From assembly GCF_964340395.1 (NCBI RefSeq), contig NC_135563.1, positions 310,001 through 374,000 of the forward strand: 64,000 bases of DNA. The letters run 5' to 3'. The stretch's first letter is position 1. Each line of letters begins with the position of its first letter. The notes beneath the pieces are model-generated. The model was not told the origin of the DNA. It made no database searches and saw only the letters and a list, made by a program, of their open reading frames with translations. Below, piece after piece: positions 33,220 through 44,299 of the stretch. The DNA comes from Glandiceps talaboti. Taxonomy: Eukaryota; Hemichordata; Enteropneusta; Spengelidae. A program made the translations under genes and the position numbers.

Positions 33220-35633
33220 GGCACACTGTTCTTAGGGCCAAAAACATGATTAGTATTTATAATGAAACGACATGTACCACATCGAGTACGATCGCACGGA
33301 AAAGAACCAGCATTAACTTCCAATTCACGTTGTTCTGTACGTACCACCATATCTCTAAGACTGGTATCACGACGCCAAGCTGTTAATGGTACTGCAGGGA
33401 ACAATGAATTGGTAACCCTATTAGAACGTAAGATATTAAAATGCTTGTATATTATGTTTTTAACTCTAGTTGAAAAGGGATGGTATGTAAGAGCTAGTAT
33501 GGGACGATCGTTGTTACTCCTCTGATCATGTGATTTGATACAAGCTTCCCTAGACAAAGATGATACTTTATGTAAAGCCGCGTTGGTAACAGACATAGGA
33601 TAACCACGTTGATGGAAGTACGTGCAAAATTCAGCAGACCTTTTTCTGAAATCCAAATCACTACTACAAATACGACGTAGACGAAGTAATTGTGAATAGG
33701 GAATGGAATCTTTACACTTATTAGGATGTGATGAACCATACTGCAAATATGAATGTGAATCAGTAGGTTTAGTATAAATAGATGTAGCTATATCATCACC
33801 ATCAATCCTAAGGGAGATGTCAAGGAAATTGATAGTTAGTTTTGAAATATCATAAGTATACTGAATAGCAGGATTACAATTACATATGTAGTTAATAAAC
33901 TGCATAAGGTCCTCAAGTTTGAGTGATGCTGCACCAACGCCGTCATCAATAAATCGTTTATATAGATCAGGTAAGATCCCTTGATATGAGCTGAAAATAA
34001 GGTGTTCTTGATAAGACATAAATAAACAAGCATAACTAGGTCCAAGACAACTTCCCATAGCAACGCCGCGTTTCTGCACAAAATACCTGTCATTAAAGGT
34101 AAAATAATTACAGGTGAGAACAAGTTCAGCCAATCTAAGAAGTACGTGGGTAGGAGGGTCAAGTACAGGTCTTAAATTAAGATAGTGTTCGATTGCAACT
34201 AACCCTTCATTATGTGGTATGGAAGTATATAAGGACTTAACGTCCATAGAAAAAAGGTATCGTGGCTTACCTTGTTGGAATTGGAAGCCATTAAATACTT
34301 TAAGAGCATGGTTCGTATCTTTAATGTAGGTAGGTTGAGATGCCACAATAGGTCGTAAAAGGGCATCTAAATAACGCGCGATGTGTTCCGTAGGGCAGTT
34401 ACAAGCTGAGACGATGGGCCTACCAGGAATATTAACCTTATGTATCTTGGGTAGTAAATAAAACACGGCTGTCCTTGGTCGACGGACTATAAGGTTGCGT
34501 GCCTCCGTAGGTAATTCGCCAGCGGATATAAAAGCGTTAACAGTATTCATAATTTCGCGTTGCACGTCTTCTGTAGTATCAGATTCCAATTCCTGGTAAA
34601 AATCCGTGTTTAAAAGTTGTCTCTCTGCCTCAGCCACATACAGATCTTTATACCATACAACTACTGCTCCGCCTTTATCTGCAGGCTTAATAACAATATC
34701 ATCGCGCTTTCTAAGGGATGAAATAGCATCGCGTTCTTCCTTAGTGATGTTACTGAAAGGGAACTTGTTATTAAATTTAATAGTATAAACCTCACGCCTG
34801 CAAACATTGATGTAATGGTCAAGAGTACTTTTGCGACCAGCTTGAGGTGTCCAATGTGATTTAACAGGGAGGGCGCCAAACAATCGTTGGTTATAGGTAT
34901 TATTAACACGAGCTTCACCCTGGGTATCATAATCATCATTAGCAAAGTACTCTTTCAAGCGAAGACGACGGAAAAAACTTTCGACATCACGTTTAACATA
35001 GAACTCGTTGATATGAGATTTAATAGGGATGTATGTAAGCCCCCTGCTAAGAACATTTCGTTCTGAATCTGATATATTAAGGTCTTCTGGGATGGTGACG
35101 ACAAGCCGTTTAGATGTGTTTTGAAGGGGCTGTCGGTCACTATGAGGTTGATAAAACTCACCTCGATCTTCATGATGTCGGGCTTTGGTAAGGGTATCCA
35201 GCTTTCCTTCCTTGCAAGCTAACAATTTGGTGTGTAATTCACGGTTGAGTTCATGGGCCGTTGTCTTAATGGTGTTAAGTTGTCCATGGCTACAGTTGTC
35301 CTTAAGTTGTGAACGTGACTTCATAAGTTGTTGATCAAAATAATCACGTTGTCGTAAGTGGTCCTTGATGGTAGTCCTTATGAGATGACGGGAACACTTA
35401 TCGAGGTGTCTATCACAGGAACGTTGTAACTTTGTAGCGCGACCCAACAAACATGATTTGAACTTCAGTTGAAAACCAACTGGAATGACATGTTTCCGTA
35501 AACAATTACCTAAAAAGTGGATATGGCTGGTGCACCTGGTCTTCCCAAATGTGGCTTTACATACATACATACACACATACATACATACATACATACATAC
35601 ATACATACATACATACATTATAATCATACACAA
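33220..35633 (-). mobile_element. Penelope-like element, reverse-transcriptase half
   Basis: An 807-codon minus-strand frame. The first ~26 residues (MCMIIMYVCMYVC..) translate the catac microsatellite, so the true start is not fixed; element-like sequence begins near HIHFLGNCLRKHVIPVGF. RT signatures in order: KPADKGGAVVVW, YLLPKIHK, GRPIVSACNCPTEHIARYLD (around residue 400), MDVKSLYTSIPHNEG (~465), KRGVAMGSCLGPSYACLFM, and YKRFIDDG (~560) with the catalytic Asp pair, then INFLDISL. These are diagnostic of Penelope-like elements. The ORF ends FGPKNSVP plus Met-Ala-stop, where the last codons and the stop are supplied by the foldback terminus. The GIY-YIG half continues, on the same strand, at 6170-5830. 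No internal stop in 2.4 kb suggests a recent split. Confidence 0.92.
35562..35617. repeat. (CATA)n microsatellite at Penelope 5' end
   Basis: About 14 repeats. It is translated in the minus-strand ORF as MYVC repeats, which is not biologically meaningful. Confidence 0.95.
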
Positions 35634-35841
35634 TCTAGTTAGTATCTAAATCGTGCTTTCTATGTTGTGCATACTCTGCCTGATCTGGTCACTTGTATTT
35701 AAGTTCCCTGATATCATTGCCATCATCATCATGTTCACCTTCAGTATTGCCATTATCAGTGTCACTCTCATCAGACTCACTGGTACTTCTTGAGTCAGTA
35801 CATGTATCACTGTCCGTGTTCTCTATGACATTCAAAACTAA

Positions 35842-35896
35842 ATCATCATCATCATCGTCGTCGTCGTCGTCGTCGTCGTCGTCATCATCGTCGTCG

Positions 35897-35954
<58 letters not shown>
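35842..35954. repeat. (ATC)n/(GTC)n trinucleotide repeat
   Basis: About 37 triplets. On the minus strand it reads as 42 consecutive Asp codons within a 92-codon frame (35689-35967) that continues into an acidic, Ser/Thr-rich tail (DSDTCTDSRSTSESDESDTD). Mixed GAT/GAC use would fit coding, but no exon signals or family are recognised. I leave it as a microsatellite with possible coding. Confidence 0.85.
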
Positions 35955-35959
35955 ATTTT

Positions 35960-38384
35960 AACAACATTCACGTACAGTGTGAGTGATAAGGTGAGATGGG
36001 TACACTCAACAAAATGCATCGTTTTATTAAACAATTTTCTTACAATATATGTATTTTGAATTTTGTATTTTTGCATGTAAAGTACTTGTAAAAATAAATG
36101 TTGAGTGCTCATCTCACTTTTACATCTCAAAACACACAAAACAAATTGACAATAATTGAATCTTCAATTTGGTCACAATACTACGGTTGGTAAAATGTGA
36201 CCCTCCCCCAAACATTGTAATGTAAAATATGACCCACCCTCAAGAACAGGTTTGTAAATGTGACCAACCCGATTCCTCCGCCCTCCCTCCTTGTAAATAC
36301 TGAAGGCTCCCTTGAGGCTTATTTATTCATTTTTGTGACAAAGTTCCCGGGCTCCCTGTGCAGAAAGAAGTGGTGTCTCAGACTGTAAAATTCCCATCTC
36401 TAAGTGCCAGCCATTCTTTCTTTCCCCCCAACCCTTCCTTTGGCTTCTATTCAGGATGAAGACCATGCCATTTTATTTGTTTACTGGCCACTTGCCAACT
36501 TCAGGTCAAGTCCCGGGGTCAAGTCAACATTTAAAAGCTGGTATTCAGTATAGAGCTTCGCATCAGCAAAAACTTAACCTAAACTCCAGTCACTTGAACT
36601 CCTCTTGTCCATTACAGCGTTGTCTTTTTTTGGTATAAACTTACAGTACCGTGTTGTCATGACACACGTACGTGTACGTCCGTACGTACGTAGGTAAGTA
36701 GGTATTCATGTACACTACTCAGGGGAGAGCTCAGGGGTAATTTTTGTCTGCTATTTTATACAATGCGCCCCATGTGGCTAGGTTGATAATTATAAATCAG
36801 TGCGCAGTAAAGGGTCGAATTGATTTAATTAGTTCATAATCCACCTGCTTAAATGAATTATTTATACAGAATCACTAATATTTGAGTATATGACACTTAA
36901 TGGTGATCATGACGGGTCAATACAGTAAGGCCCATGTAGAACTATATTCTTATGGCGGAAGGAACACCCTATATATCTGTTGTGTGGTACGCTTGACACT
37001 TCAGAGTAGCTCACCCAGCCATGAAAGTAACACCGAAGACGCTGCTGTAAGGTAAAAGTAAATCACACTGTTTTACATTTAGGGCAATGGTTTGTGATTT
37101 GACGGAGCAGTACGAGCTCAAATATACATCTATAGACACGGATTTCCCCTATGTCCATTTCCAGCAAGAGGTTAATTTTGGGAATAGTGTCTGTGTACTG
37201 ACTAGGGGCTGCACATAGGGATGCATTCAATAAACAATGCACCGTCCATCAATAGTACCATTTGCACAAGTTTTAGCTTTGTGTTAAAATTATAACGTTG
37301 TGAATTTGTGGTTAGACTTGTCAAGAACAGTGATACACCATACCCGTTGATAGTGTGTAACTGGACATCAAGCACAGGTGTAACACGTAACGTTACAAGT
37401 TTCCCCCTATGGATTTCCCACGCACAATAAACATCTAGTTGTCCATGAGCTGTCAAACCGTGAATTCATTAATTAGTGTGCATGTAAACAAGGGTCAATA
37501 GTGCAGTGATAAACCATAGACCCTCCATCAATGTGGATGGTCCATGGATAAACTGATAAAGCCGCGTCGGAGATTTCAAACACAAAGGGGTCGACTGACA
37601 CGAAGAAGTGATACGGACTCAGATCGTACATGTATGCAAGTGCTTGTATTTTAATGTTCCTTGTTTAACAGGCTGATAGACTGGCTGATCCAATAGTTGA
37701 TTTACTTGTTGATTGAATAATATAATACTTTAACGAATCTAATCAAATCTCGATGTACATTTTAAAACTGTGTAAAAGTAATACTGTAGATGCAGTAGTG
37801 GCAGTTTCTGTTTTGGACAATACACAGTGAAAATAAGATATAATAAGGAAAGAATATTGCAACAGAAATGCAATATTTGTACAGTGACGGTAGTTTGCTT
37901 TACGATTTTATCTTCGTTTCAACTACCTATGGCCATCAATGACTTCAGTGATGATAAATTTGATTACCATTTGTGTTATTTGGCATATGTCCAACTTTAA
38001 TATGAGTTTGTACATGAATTCACCAAGCCAAGCCTCTGTTACACTGTTAATGTCACTACATGTACATCAGTACATGTATAACAGTTAGGGTTCACTGATT
38101 GAATGAACAACTATGTGTGCTGTTTACTTTAGTTAGAGACCATATTGGCATCCAGACTAGTTACAATCATAACATTTAAAGAGTTACTAAAAAAAGCTTG
38201 TAGAAAAAATTACATTTTATTTGATACCTCTGTATTAATAACCAGATTTAAAGTGAATGCCTCCTGTAAGGGAATCACTAATTATGCAAATAACTCATTG
38301 AACTAAAAAAATAATGGTAACAGGCTTCTTTTTTTTTTTTACAAGTGTGCTTTCTTAGGTTAATGTATGTACCAAATTACAAGG
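35960..38384. other. 2.4 kb without a recognised gene
   Basis: Includes a C-run variant of the G/C-run repeats (36190-36300), an ACGT-rich tract (36663-36702), and a catagaccctccatcaatg hairpin-like word (37515-37556) related to the one at 54821. ORFs are below 90 codons and unremarkable. Confidence 0.45.
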
Positions 38385-38552
38385 ACAAGTGTATATTATT
38401 ATGGTTGATATATGTCCCATATAATACAACATTTGAAGCTTGCATTTTTAAGATACAGTTTAGTTACCTAAAATCATTCATTATGCAAATTTTTCATTAA
38501 AACTGTAAGCTCTATCAACAAATTTTAAAGGACTTATCCGCTTTGTTATGGT
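38385..38552 (+). repeat. ATGCAAAT ~150-bp satellite, left remnant
   Basis: Same unit as at 2905-3255 and 44300-44990: ataatacaacatttgaagct, then aagatacagtttagttacc, attatgcaaatttttcat, ctatcaacaaattttaaagg. It breaks at ..ctttgttatggt, and the continuation of the unit (taaaggtatgtactgaa) is found at 44299, across the hAT-like element. Confidence 0.85.
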
Positions 38553-38910
38553 CAGTGTTCAATCTAGGATACCAAAAAGGAGGGCCATTGTGGGCCCCTA
38601 CCTGTGCAAAAAGAGGGCCATTTGAGAAAAAAGAGGGCCATCATTGTCCACCATGAAAGGGAAAAATCAGGATTCTCAAGATGATGAATATCACTAGTAA
38701 TTAAATGTTCCACTATGGAAACATGAAAGTTTTACATTGAAAATAAATATTTAAAGCAGGGACACGCCAAAGCAAATTTCTTCAGACTTGTTTGACCAGG
38801 TGACACTGATAAGAAGATGGAAGTATATCATTATGGGGAAGAAGAAGAAAACTTGAAAGTCAGGTGAATATTTTTAATATTTTTATTTCAACTTTGACAG
38901 GTTGTGTAAC

Positions 38911-39142
38911 CTGCGCATCTGCATTGACTGGGGCACGTTGAAAGTTTTTTTTTTAGTTGCAGTTCCAGAATTGCTTGATGGTGATCTTTATTTCCAGCAT
39001 GGCGACTCATGGTTGAAGTCTTGAAATTTTTACATCCTTCACCAATGGTAAATGGATTTTTTTTGTTTGCTTCCTTGCAGATCCGGCAAAACGTTCCATT
39101 TTCCTCGAAATACAGCCAATGCCATATAGCCAACCATTTCTC
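38911..39142 (-). CDS. Exon 2: hAT/ZNF862-like zinc-finger (TTF/BED-type) exon
   Basis: After a good acceptor (ttttcttcttcag at about 39143-39155) the minus strand reads EKWLAIWHWLYFEENGTFCR, then ICKEANKKNPF, CKNFKTSTMSRH and NKDHHQAI. The C-x2-C ... H-x(4-5)-H spacing with KNPF and TSTMSRH is the hallmark of the zinc-finger segment ahead of hAT transposases and ZNF862-like proteins, which binds DNA. Phase 0 matches exon 1. A run of ten A near 38945 (minus strand) shifts the frame. With one A fewer the reading becomes KNFQRAPVNADAQV, which looks more natural, so a homopolymer error or mutation is likely. A possible donor (cag/gttaca) is at 38910. No downstream catalytic exon is seen. Confidence 0.65.
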
Positions 39143-39649
39143 CTGAAGAAGAAAACATTTGTTCAAACTCTTTATTATGTGTAAATGACTGTGAAACAAA
39201 TAAAAGATATATTTTTGGTCAATGATATGTCATGTCCAAAAACGGAAAAAAATGGCACTAAAGCACAAAGCTAGTCTACAATCACTCACATGATGACCAC
39301 AGTGACAGATATTATTATTAAAGACTAATGACAACCTGGTACAGACAACTAACCAAAATCCAGCATAAGTTTCAAAAGTATTTATCAACATTTTAATTCT
39401 CCACCTGATAAAGGTAGTGCAAAATTAAGTCACATCAAATTCATGACGGGACTAAAAAAAATATTCATAATTACATAGACTGTCGACAGTTGCTCGTGCC
39501 TTTTTTTCCTATGTTTTAGCTAAACTCCGATCCGGGCGCAACACTAGACTAATCGCAAACTGATATCAAGGGCCGAAGGCCCAAGTGATCGAGGGCCGAA
39601 GGCCCGAACGACTGTTGTCCCTTGCCGCATCTCCCTTGCTATTACTTAT

Positions 39650-41150
39650 TCATGATGTGACGTCATTTAATGGGGCGTTTCTCTATATTGTAATGTTCAA
39701 ACTACACATCAATAAAGTATAAGTGACTATCAGTACACCCAGTCGGTTCTAGTGTATTTATTTCACTCCCCGACGTTACATATATATCGTATGATTTGCA
39801 TACAGTTCAATGTAAGGTCACTCAACATTCAACACACGTAAACTACAGCGGAAACTTGTCTTCGTTAATGCATTTTCATGGTCATAATCAAGTACTTTTT
39901 CCTTTCCTATCTTTCTTTGTTAAAGCTTGAAACCGCGTGTTTTTTTAACATTCGTAAATGACGTCGTTGATGAGCTCGACGCCCAATACATTGTCATGCT
40001 CACTCGTCTATTGCCTTTTGTTTAGCAGCTAGCTGTTACAGCATGTACAGTGGTACTGGTAGCGAGAGAGTGCTACGGAAGTCAACTTATTGTACCAATT
40101 CCGACCGACACTCCACTCAAGCAATAGATGTTTTGGACACCCTTTTTACCTTTCCTCGACTGCAGCTAGCATATTATATAGCAATAAAATTCATGTATAA
40201 AATGTGTGATAGTGAGGCGTAGATAATATTCAAATGTGCAAATGGTAGACGTTCTACCTGAAACAAAAACAGAAAAGTGCCTCCATATTTACCACGGCAC
40301 GGAGATTGTGCTCCTATCCGACACGTCTTCAACTAGTGCCACCTCAGAGTACTGAGTCTATATATACCTAAAGCTATTGCACCCCATTATTTCAGATTCT
40401 GATTGAGGAGTCAATTTACGTAATCTTTATCACGATGCTATATGATATGACAGTTTGTTGTGTCTTTTCCTTGATGTTTTCTTTTTATGTGATTTTTGTT
40501 GTTGATGTCGGGGGGGGGGGGGGTGTGTGTGTGTGAAACTTTGGGTCAACCGAATAATGAAAAACAGAAAAAAAAATAGGGTGACCCCAATAAATTGAAG
40601 TACATCAGACAACTATTTATTAGCATTTCATGGTCATCTGATTTGTTAAATTTTACAGTTGAAGAAAGATCAGTACAGGCAATCACGAGTAAAAATAACC
40701 AATACCATACCGAACTTCAGACTCCTTTACTTAGTTGAAGTTTTTGCTACACTGTGAACATTTTATTGTTACATATTCAAACAATGCGAATCTCGTTGTA
40801 TTCAGAATTGAATTTGAAACCATTTTCAAAAGAAATGCGATACTTACTGTATGATACAAAATCGAGACAATATAAACTTGTAGTTTATATACTTCCAGGT
40901 AGTTTGTATTTTACAAATACTGTGTTGTAAATTAGAACAATGCTTATAAATGGATAATCGTAGGGCAACTCTCCTTCTTTCGACGTATGACACACTTCCT
41001 ACTTTATTGGCCATTGAAAATATCATTGAAATTTTATGATAGTCAACGCCACAATCGTACGAACAGAGGCTACAGACGTGACACTGACAGAAGTTCTATC
41101 TAGCAGCACTTCATAGCAATGGATCGCGTACACCAAGAGGCAAGGGTGGT
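39650..41150. other. Interior of the helicase element, no gene recognised
   Basis: 1.5 kb between the left TIR and a TATA-like word. A G-run plus (TG)n lies at 40509-40535. No domain is recognised, so the transposase, if it was ever here, is lost. Confidence 0.45.
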
Positions 41151-41154
41151 TGTG

Positions 41155-41165
41155 TATATAAATGG
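41155..41165 (+). promoter_or_regulatory. Candidate TATA box
   Basis: tatataaatgg, about 130 bp upstream of the short ORF at 41293. It may be the promoter of a lost element gene. Weak evidence. Confidence 0.3.
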
Positions 41166-41292
41166 ATGTGAAATGATGGTAAAACCACAGACAAGTTGTC
41201 TGTGGTACAAAGTACTAACATGTTATAAACTGTGCAGTCAGAGTTTAGAACAGTACATCAGTCTGAACTTGCAGTCAGGATGAGTTTTAAAG

Positions 41293-41445
41293 ATGTCAAT
41301 TATCGTCACCGAAGATCAGAGAGAAGCGGTCGAGGCGTTGTTCACCCAATCTGATTGGGATTGGTCGTTGTGCAAGACACAGAAAATATATTTACTCAAT
41401 GTGCTCATAACTCGGCTTCAAGCAAAGAAGACGGCTAGAATTTAA
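41293..41445 (+). CDS. 50-codon ORF inside the helicase element
   Basis: MSIIVTEDQREAVEALFTQS, then DWDWSLCKTQKIYLLNVLIT and RLQAKKTARI. The sequence is amphipathic and protein-like for its size. An out-of-frame ATG (41281) precedes it. It may be a first exon of the element's own gene or a remnant. No family recognised. Confidence 0.25.
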   Translation: MSIIVTEDQREAVEALFTQSDWDWSLCKTQKIYLLNVLITRLQAKKTARI

Positions 41446-41695
41446 TTGTAATCGTGAACATGTATATGGCACACTATCGTGATTTTCAGCTATTGACTAT
41501 CGTGTTTACTTTGGAGATAAATGTAAGCATCATTAGGATTAGTTTGTTTGTGTGTCCTACATGTTGATTGACAGCTGCGTAAAGTTATCAACGGCAAAAT
41601 CAGCGTAACTTTTCTGACCTCTGACTGAAAGTAATTTCGAGAAATGTACCTCAGATTTCCATTCTTATTGAAGACGAATGCAGTAATTACATACG

Positions 41696-42643
41696 CAGGG
41701 GTCGAAAAAATTTCGCTTGTCCACTGGGCAAGTAGAAAACAAAAAGTACTTGCCCAAATCAAAAAGTGCTTGCCCATTCCAAATAGTGGGGTATGTTTGT
41801 GTGGCTTACAAATGCACTGTTGTGATTGATTGGGCTTTCTTTTGTTTATTATCAAAAAAATGTCACTTTGAAAGTTTCTGTGGGTACTGAAAAGTTCTCT
41901 CCACAATAAACAGGTGTCCTAAATAATATTAATTTTCATGGTCTAATTAATATTGTTACTATAGCATAGCATACAATTTTTTGTTCACTTGTAAAAAGTA
42001 GTTGTTAAAATAATAATTTCAACACTTTCATAAGCAAGCTATCAATATAAAAATTAACATTTATTTCAACACTGATGTAAAATCTTTCTAAGTATTTCCT
42101 TTTCCACCATGTCAATATATTTTCTTTCCTTCCTCATCCACACCAACTATTTTTCTCCCAGTATGATTTGCTTATATTTTCCTAGTAGTATTTCCAAATA
42201 AAATGACTGTTGTAAAATTTGCAGTTGATTCAAACACCCAAAACCTGAAAAATCATGCTGTAATTTACTGTTCATGAACAATATTCAATGATTCACTGGT
42301 CATTCCAGGTATGTTTTCTTGATAGAGTAAACAAAGTACATCAAGTACAGCTGGTCCAGATTGTTTCGAAAAGTGATCAGTCAAGAAAGACATCTTCTCA
42401 ATATTGCTACAATGTTATAATTTTCCAGACTTGTTGGCACCATGGTTATACAATGTATCCAAAATCCTATCAGACATGTGCAGTGTCTGATAAGTACAGC
42501 ATGAACACAGGCAAAAAATATCCCTGATCAATAATCATAAGAAATTCTCCTTGCCCCTTGGGACAAGTACTTTTCAAAACAACTTACCCAAGCATTAAAA
42601 TCACTTGCCCGGGGCAAGTAAAAGGCCATTATTTCGACCCCTG
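41696..42643. mobile_element. 948-bp MITE with CAGGGGTCGAAA termini
   Basis: TIRs caggggtcgaaaaaat and, inverse, caggggtcgaaataatgg. The direct repeat CATACG flanks it (41690-41695, 42644-42649). Subterminal inverted words (ggcaagta, acttgccc) recur near both ends, as often seen for transposase binding sites. The CAGGGG start suggests hAT, but only six flanking bases match. No coding capacity. Confidence 0.75.
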
Positions 42644-42884
42644 CATACGTCATATATTCACAATGACTTGGTCACATTAGTAGGTAGATATGTCAATGGT
42701 CTGAACATGTGCATAACTGCAGTTTAGCAGGAGCTATCGCTAAGTTGTTACCACTTCCCTATTGTTTAGCAAAATTACCACAAATAAAAGGGCCTTCGCA
42801 GTTTATATACAGGATTATAATAGCGCTATCATTGTATCAATGGGGATACTACTAGGACAATGGTGTTGCAGACGTTGTTAACTG

Positions 42885-43095
42885 TATCGAGAACGATCGG
42901 AGCGACTTCATAGCCAAGGCTTCATAGGCTATGGACTTGCCACTTCCTGTCAGTACACTAACGAAAACATCTTTCCCAGAGACATAGGCATCTATAATTC
43001 TTCTCTGAATGTCTTTCAAGTGTGACTATCCAAGTTTCTCCAATGCGTCTCGATATACATGTATTGACTTGCTTGGTGACTACACCATGTTCATT
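42885..43095 (-). pseudogene. RecQ-like helicase fragment (Walker A region)
   Basis: Minus strand reads DALEKLG, an in-frame TAG, SHLKDIQRRIIDAYVSGKDV, then FVSVLTGSGKS with the Walker A TGSGKS that binds ATP, and IAYEALAMK. The spacing LG-x-x-x-L-K-x-x-Q and GKDVFVS..TGSGKS is that of RecQ-family superfamily II DNA helicases. Only about 65 codons remain, with at least one stop. It is adjacent to the right TIR, so it was probably the N-terminal part of the element's own protein. Confidence 0.7.
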
Positions 43096-43758
43096 TTGAT
43101 TGACAAGCTTTATGAACTATCACCTAAATGTCAAATAGTCTACAATAAAAATGTCCCTATTGTTATCGCATGAGGGTGCAGCAAGGGACAACAGTCGCTC
43201 GGGCCTTCTGCCCTCGATATCAGTATGCGATTATAGTAGTGTTGCGCCGGATCGGAGTTTAGATAAGACGTAGGAAAAAAAGCCGCGAGTGACTGTCGAC
43301 GGTCTAATAATTACATTGCCACTATAAATAATTGGAAACAGATTGCAAATATTCTATTACAACTGAAACTAAACTGAAAATAAAAACACTACATTGTTTA
43401 ATTCTACCAAGAAAGCCTCTTCATCGATTTACTACTCTGTGAGTTTATCTCTTAACTCTACGTTACATGCGGCAAAACATTTAAAAGGAAATATACCAAT
43501 ATTTAAAATGATCTGTCTCACAGGGAATTGGATATTTGCCGTAACATTTGTTTAGGAAAAGTTTTCAAAATGCAAACATCAACTTCTGATTTTCACCAGA
43601 TTATCAAATACCTAAGCACAAAATTTCTTGTTGTCCATCTAAGCACAAAATTTCTTGTACTCTGGATGGACTAACTTTTTTTTACTGTGAATCGATTTGC
43701 GAGATAAAAGTGGGACAATGTCGAGTAAGCAATGTTTAAAATGCCATTGCCAACCTAC

Positions 43759-43920
43759 TTTGGGATGACGAGTAGACATTGACCCAACTGTCTTCCCTCC
43801 CATTTCGTCCCGGCATGCTAATGCCTCGACTGTCGGGGCTGCATCGGCTGAAACTGTTTCACCTTCAGCTGGCTTTGGTACATGTAAAAAGTCAGAGAGC
43901 AACCGCTGGCGTTTCGCCAT
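43759..43920 (-). CDS. Exon 1 of a ZNF862-like/hAT zinc-finger gene
   Basis: 54 codons starting MAKRQRLLSDFLHVPKPAEG in the context gccgcaATGG, and ending ..STRHPK at a GTAGGT donor in phase 0. An upstream in-frame Met (43932) exists but has a poorer context. The opening pattern (basic residues, L-S-x-F-L-x-x-P-K-P) is like the N-termini of ZNF862-like and other hAT-derived zinc-finger proteins. It lies about 370 bp inside the right TIR of the hAT-like element and is transcribed inward. Confidence 0.55.
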
Positions 43921-44299
43921 TGCGGCCCTCAACGCTAGTACTTACTGACTGTGAGCGTCCATTTTGAAAATGAAAAGCATGTGATTTGCATACACTGACC
44001 TGAGATGTAGACTAACCTCAGCCCTGATTACCCGACTACCTTTGCAGTTACATCGTTTATATGCATTTGTATAGATACATGTGAAGTTACAAAGAGGGAT
44101 GGGTAATTAATTTTCGGTTGAGGTATATTACGACGAGTTTCGAAAAGCTTGTGACCTGTCAATGTTGTATACATATTGTGTATTCGGACTCCAAATTGTT
44201 GCACCTGAAAAGGCGCACAGACTTTAGAAATAGTGGCCAATCAGATTTTTTTAGCGCAAATTGTGCAATGGCGTGGCCGAGATCGAACACTGTTATGGT

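Larger units (their letters stand above)
6164..33226. mobile_element. 27-kb composite insertion flanked by GGCACAC direct repeats
   Basis: The 7-mer GGCACAC occurs at 6164-6170 and 33220-33226. Immediately inside lie inverted termini: TATGGCGTTGAATGCC at 6171 and GGCATTCTACGCCATA ending at 33219. Immediately outside are the two halves of a single Penelope-like ORF, in correct order and on the same strand: RT at higher coordinates, endonuclease at lower coordinates, meeting at the Ser-Val-Pro codons. Structurally this is what one expects if the whole 27,049-bp block inserted into an intact Penelope element with a 7-bp target duplication. The alternative is ectopic recombination between two foldback elements, only one of which had been in the Penelope element. 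The internal edges (12626 and 30458) do not carry GGCACAC. Confidence 0.7.
39476..43306. mobile_element. 3.8-kb TIR element with RecQ-like helicase relic, 9-bp TSD
   Basis: Long terminal inverted repeats of about 150 bp: left tagactgtcgacagt.gctcg, right end inverse tagaccgtcgacagtcactc. Both continue through ttttttcctac, ctaaactccgatccgg, gcaacact, and a gatatc..gggc..aaggccc hairpin-like segment to gactgttgtcccttgc. Flanked by the 9-bp repeat ATAATTACA (39467-39475 and 43307-43315). It carries a helicase fragment near the right end and a nested MITE. Helicase-bearing Academ-type DNA transposons are one candidate family, but I see no transposase to confirm it. Confidence 0.8.
38553..44291 (-). 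mobile_element. hAT-like transposon inserted in the satellite, internally deleted
   Basis: Ends CAGTGTTCAATCTAGG (38553) and, in inverse, AGTGTTCGATCTCGG (ending 44291), with an 8-bp direct repeat GTTATGGT at 38545-38552 and 44292-44299. The interrupted host sequence is a satellite unit whose uninterrupted form (ttgttatggttaatgtatgt) is present at 44728-44747. These features fit hAT. It carries two minus-strand exons of a zinc-finger N-terminus but no catalytic domain. After removing the nested 3.8-kb element it would be about 1.9 kb, so it is a deletion derivative. Confidence 0.8.

Noticed and set aside
35689-35967. 92-codon acidic protein with a 42-Asp run
   Set aside because: Mostly translation of an ATC/GTC microsatellite. 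No exon boundaries or family; the tail looks protein-like but cannot be supported alone.
41490-41906. 138-codon minus-strand ORF
   Set aside because: Crosses the left boundary of the 948-bp MITE (41696), so it cannot be an ancestral gene; no domain seen.
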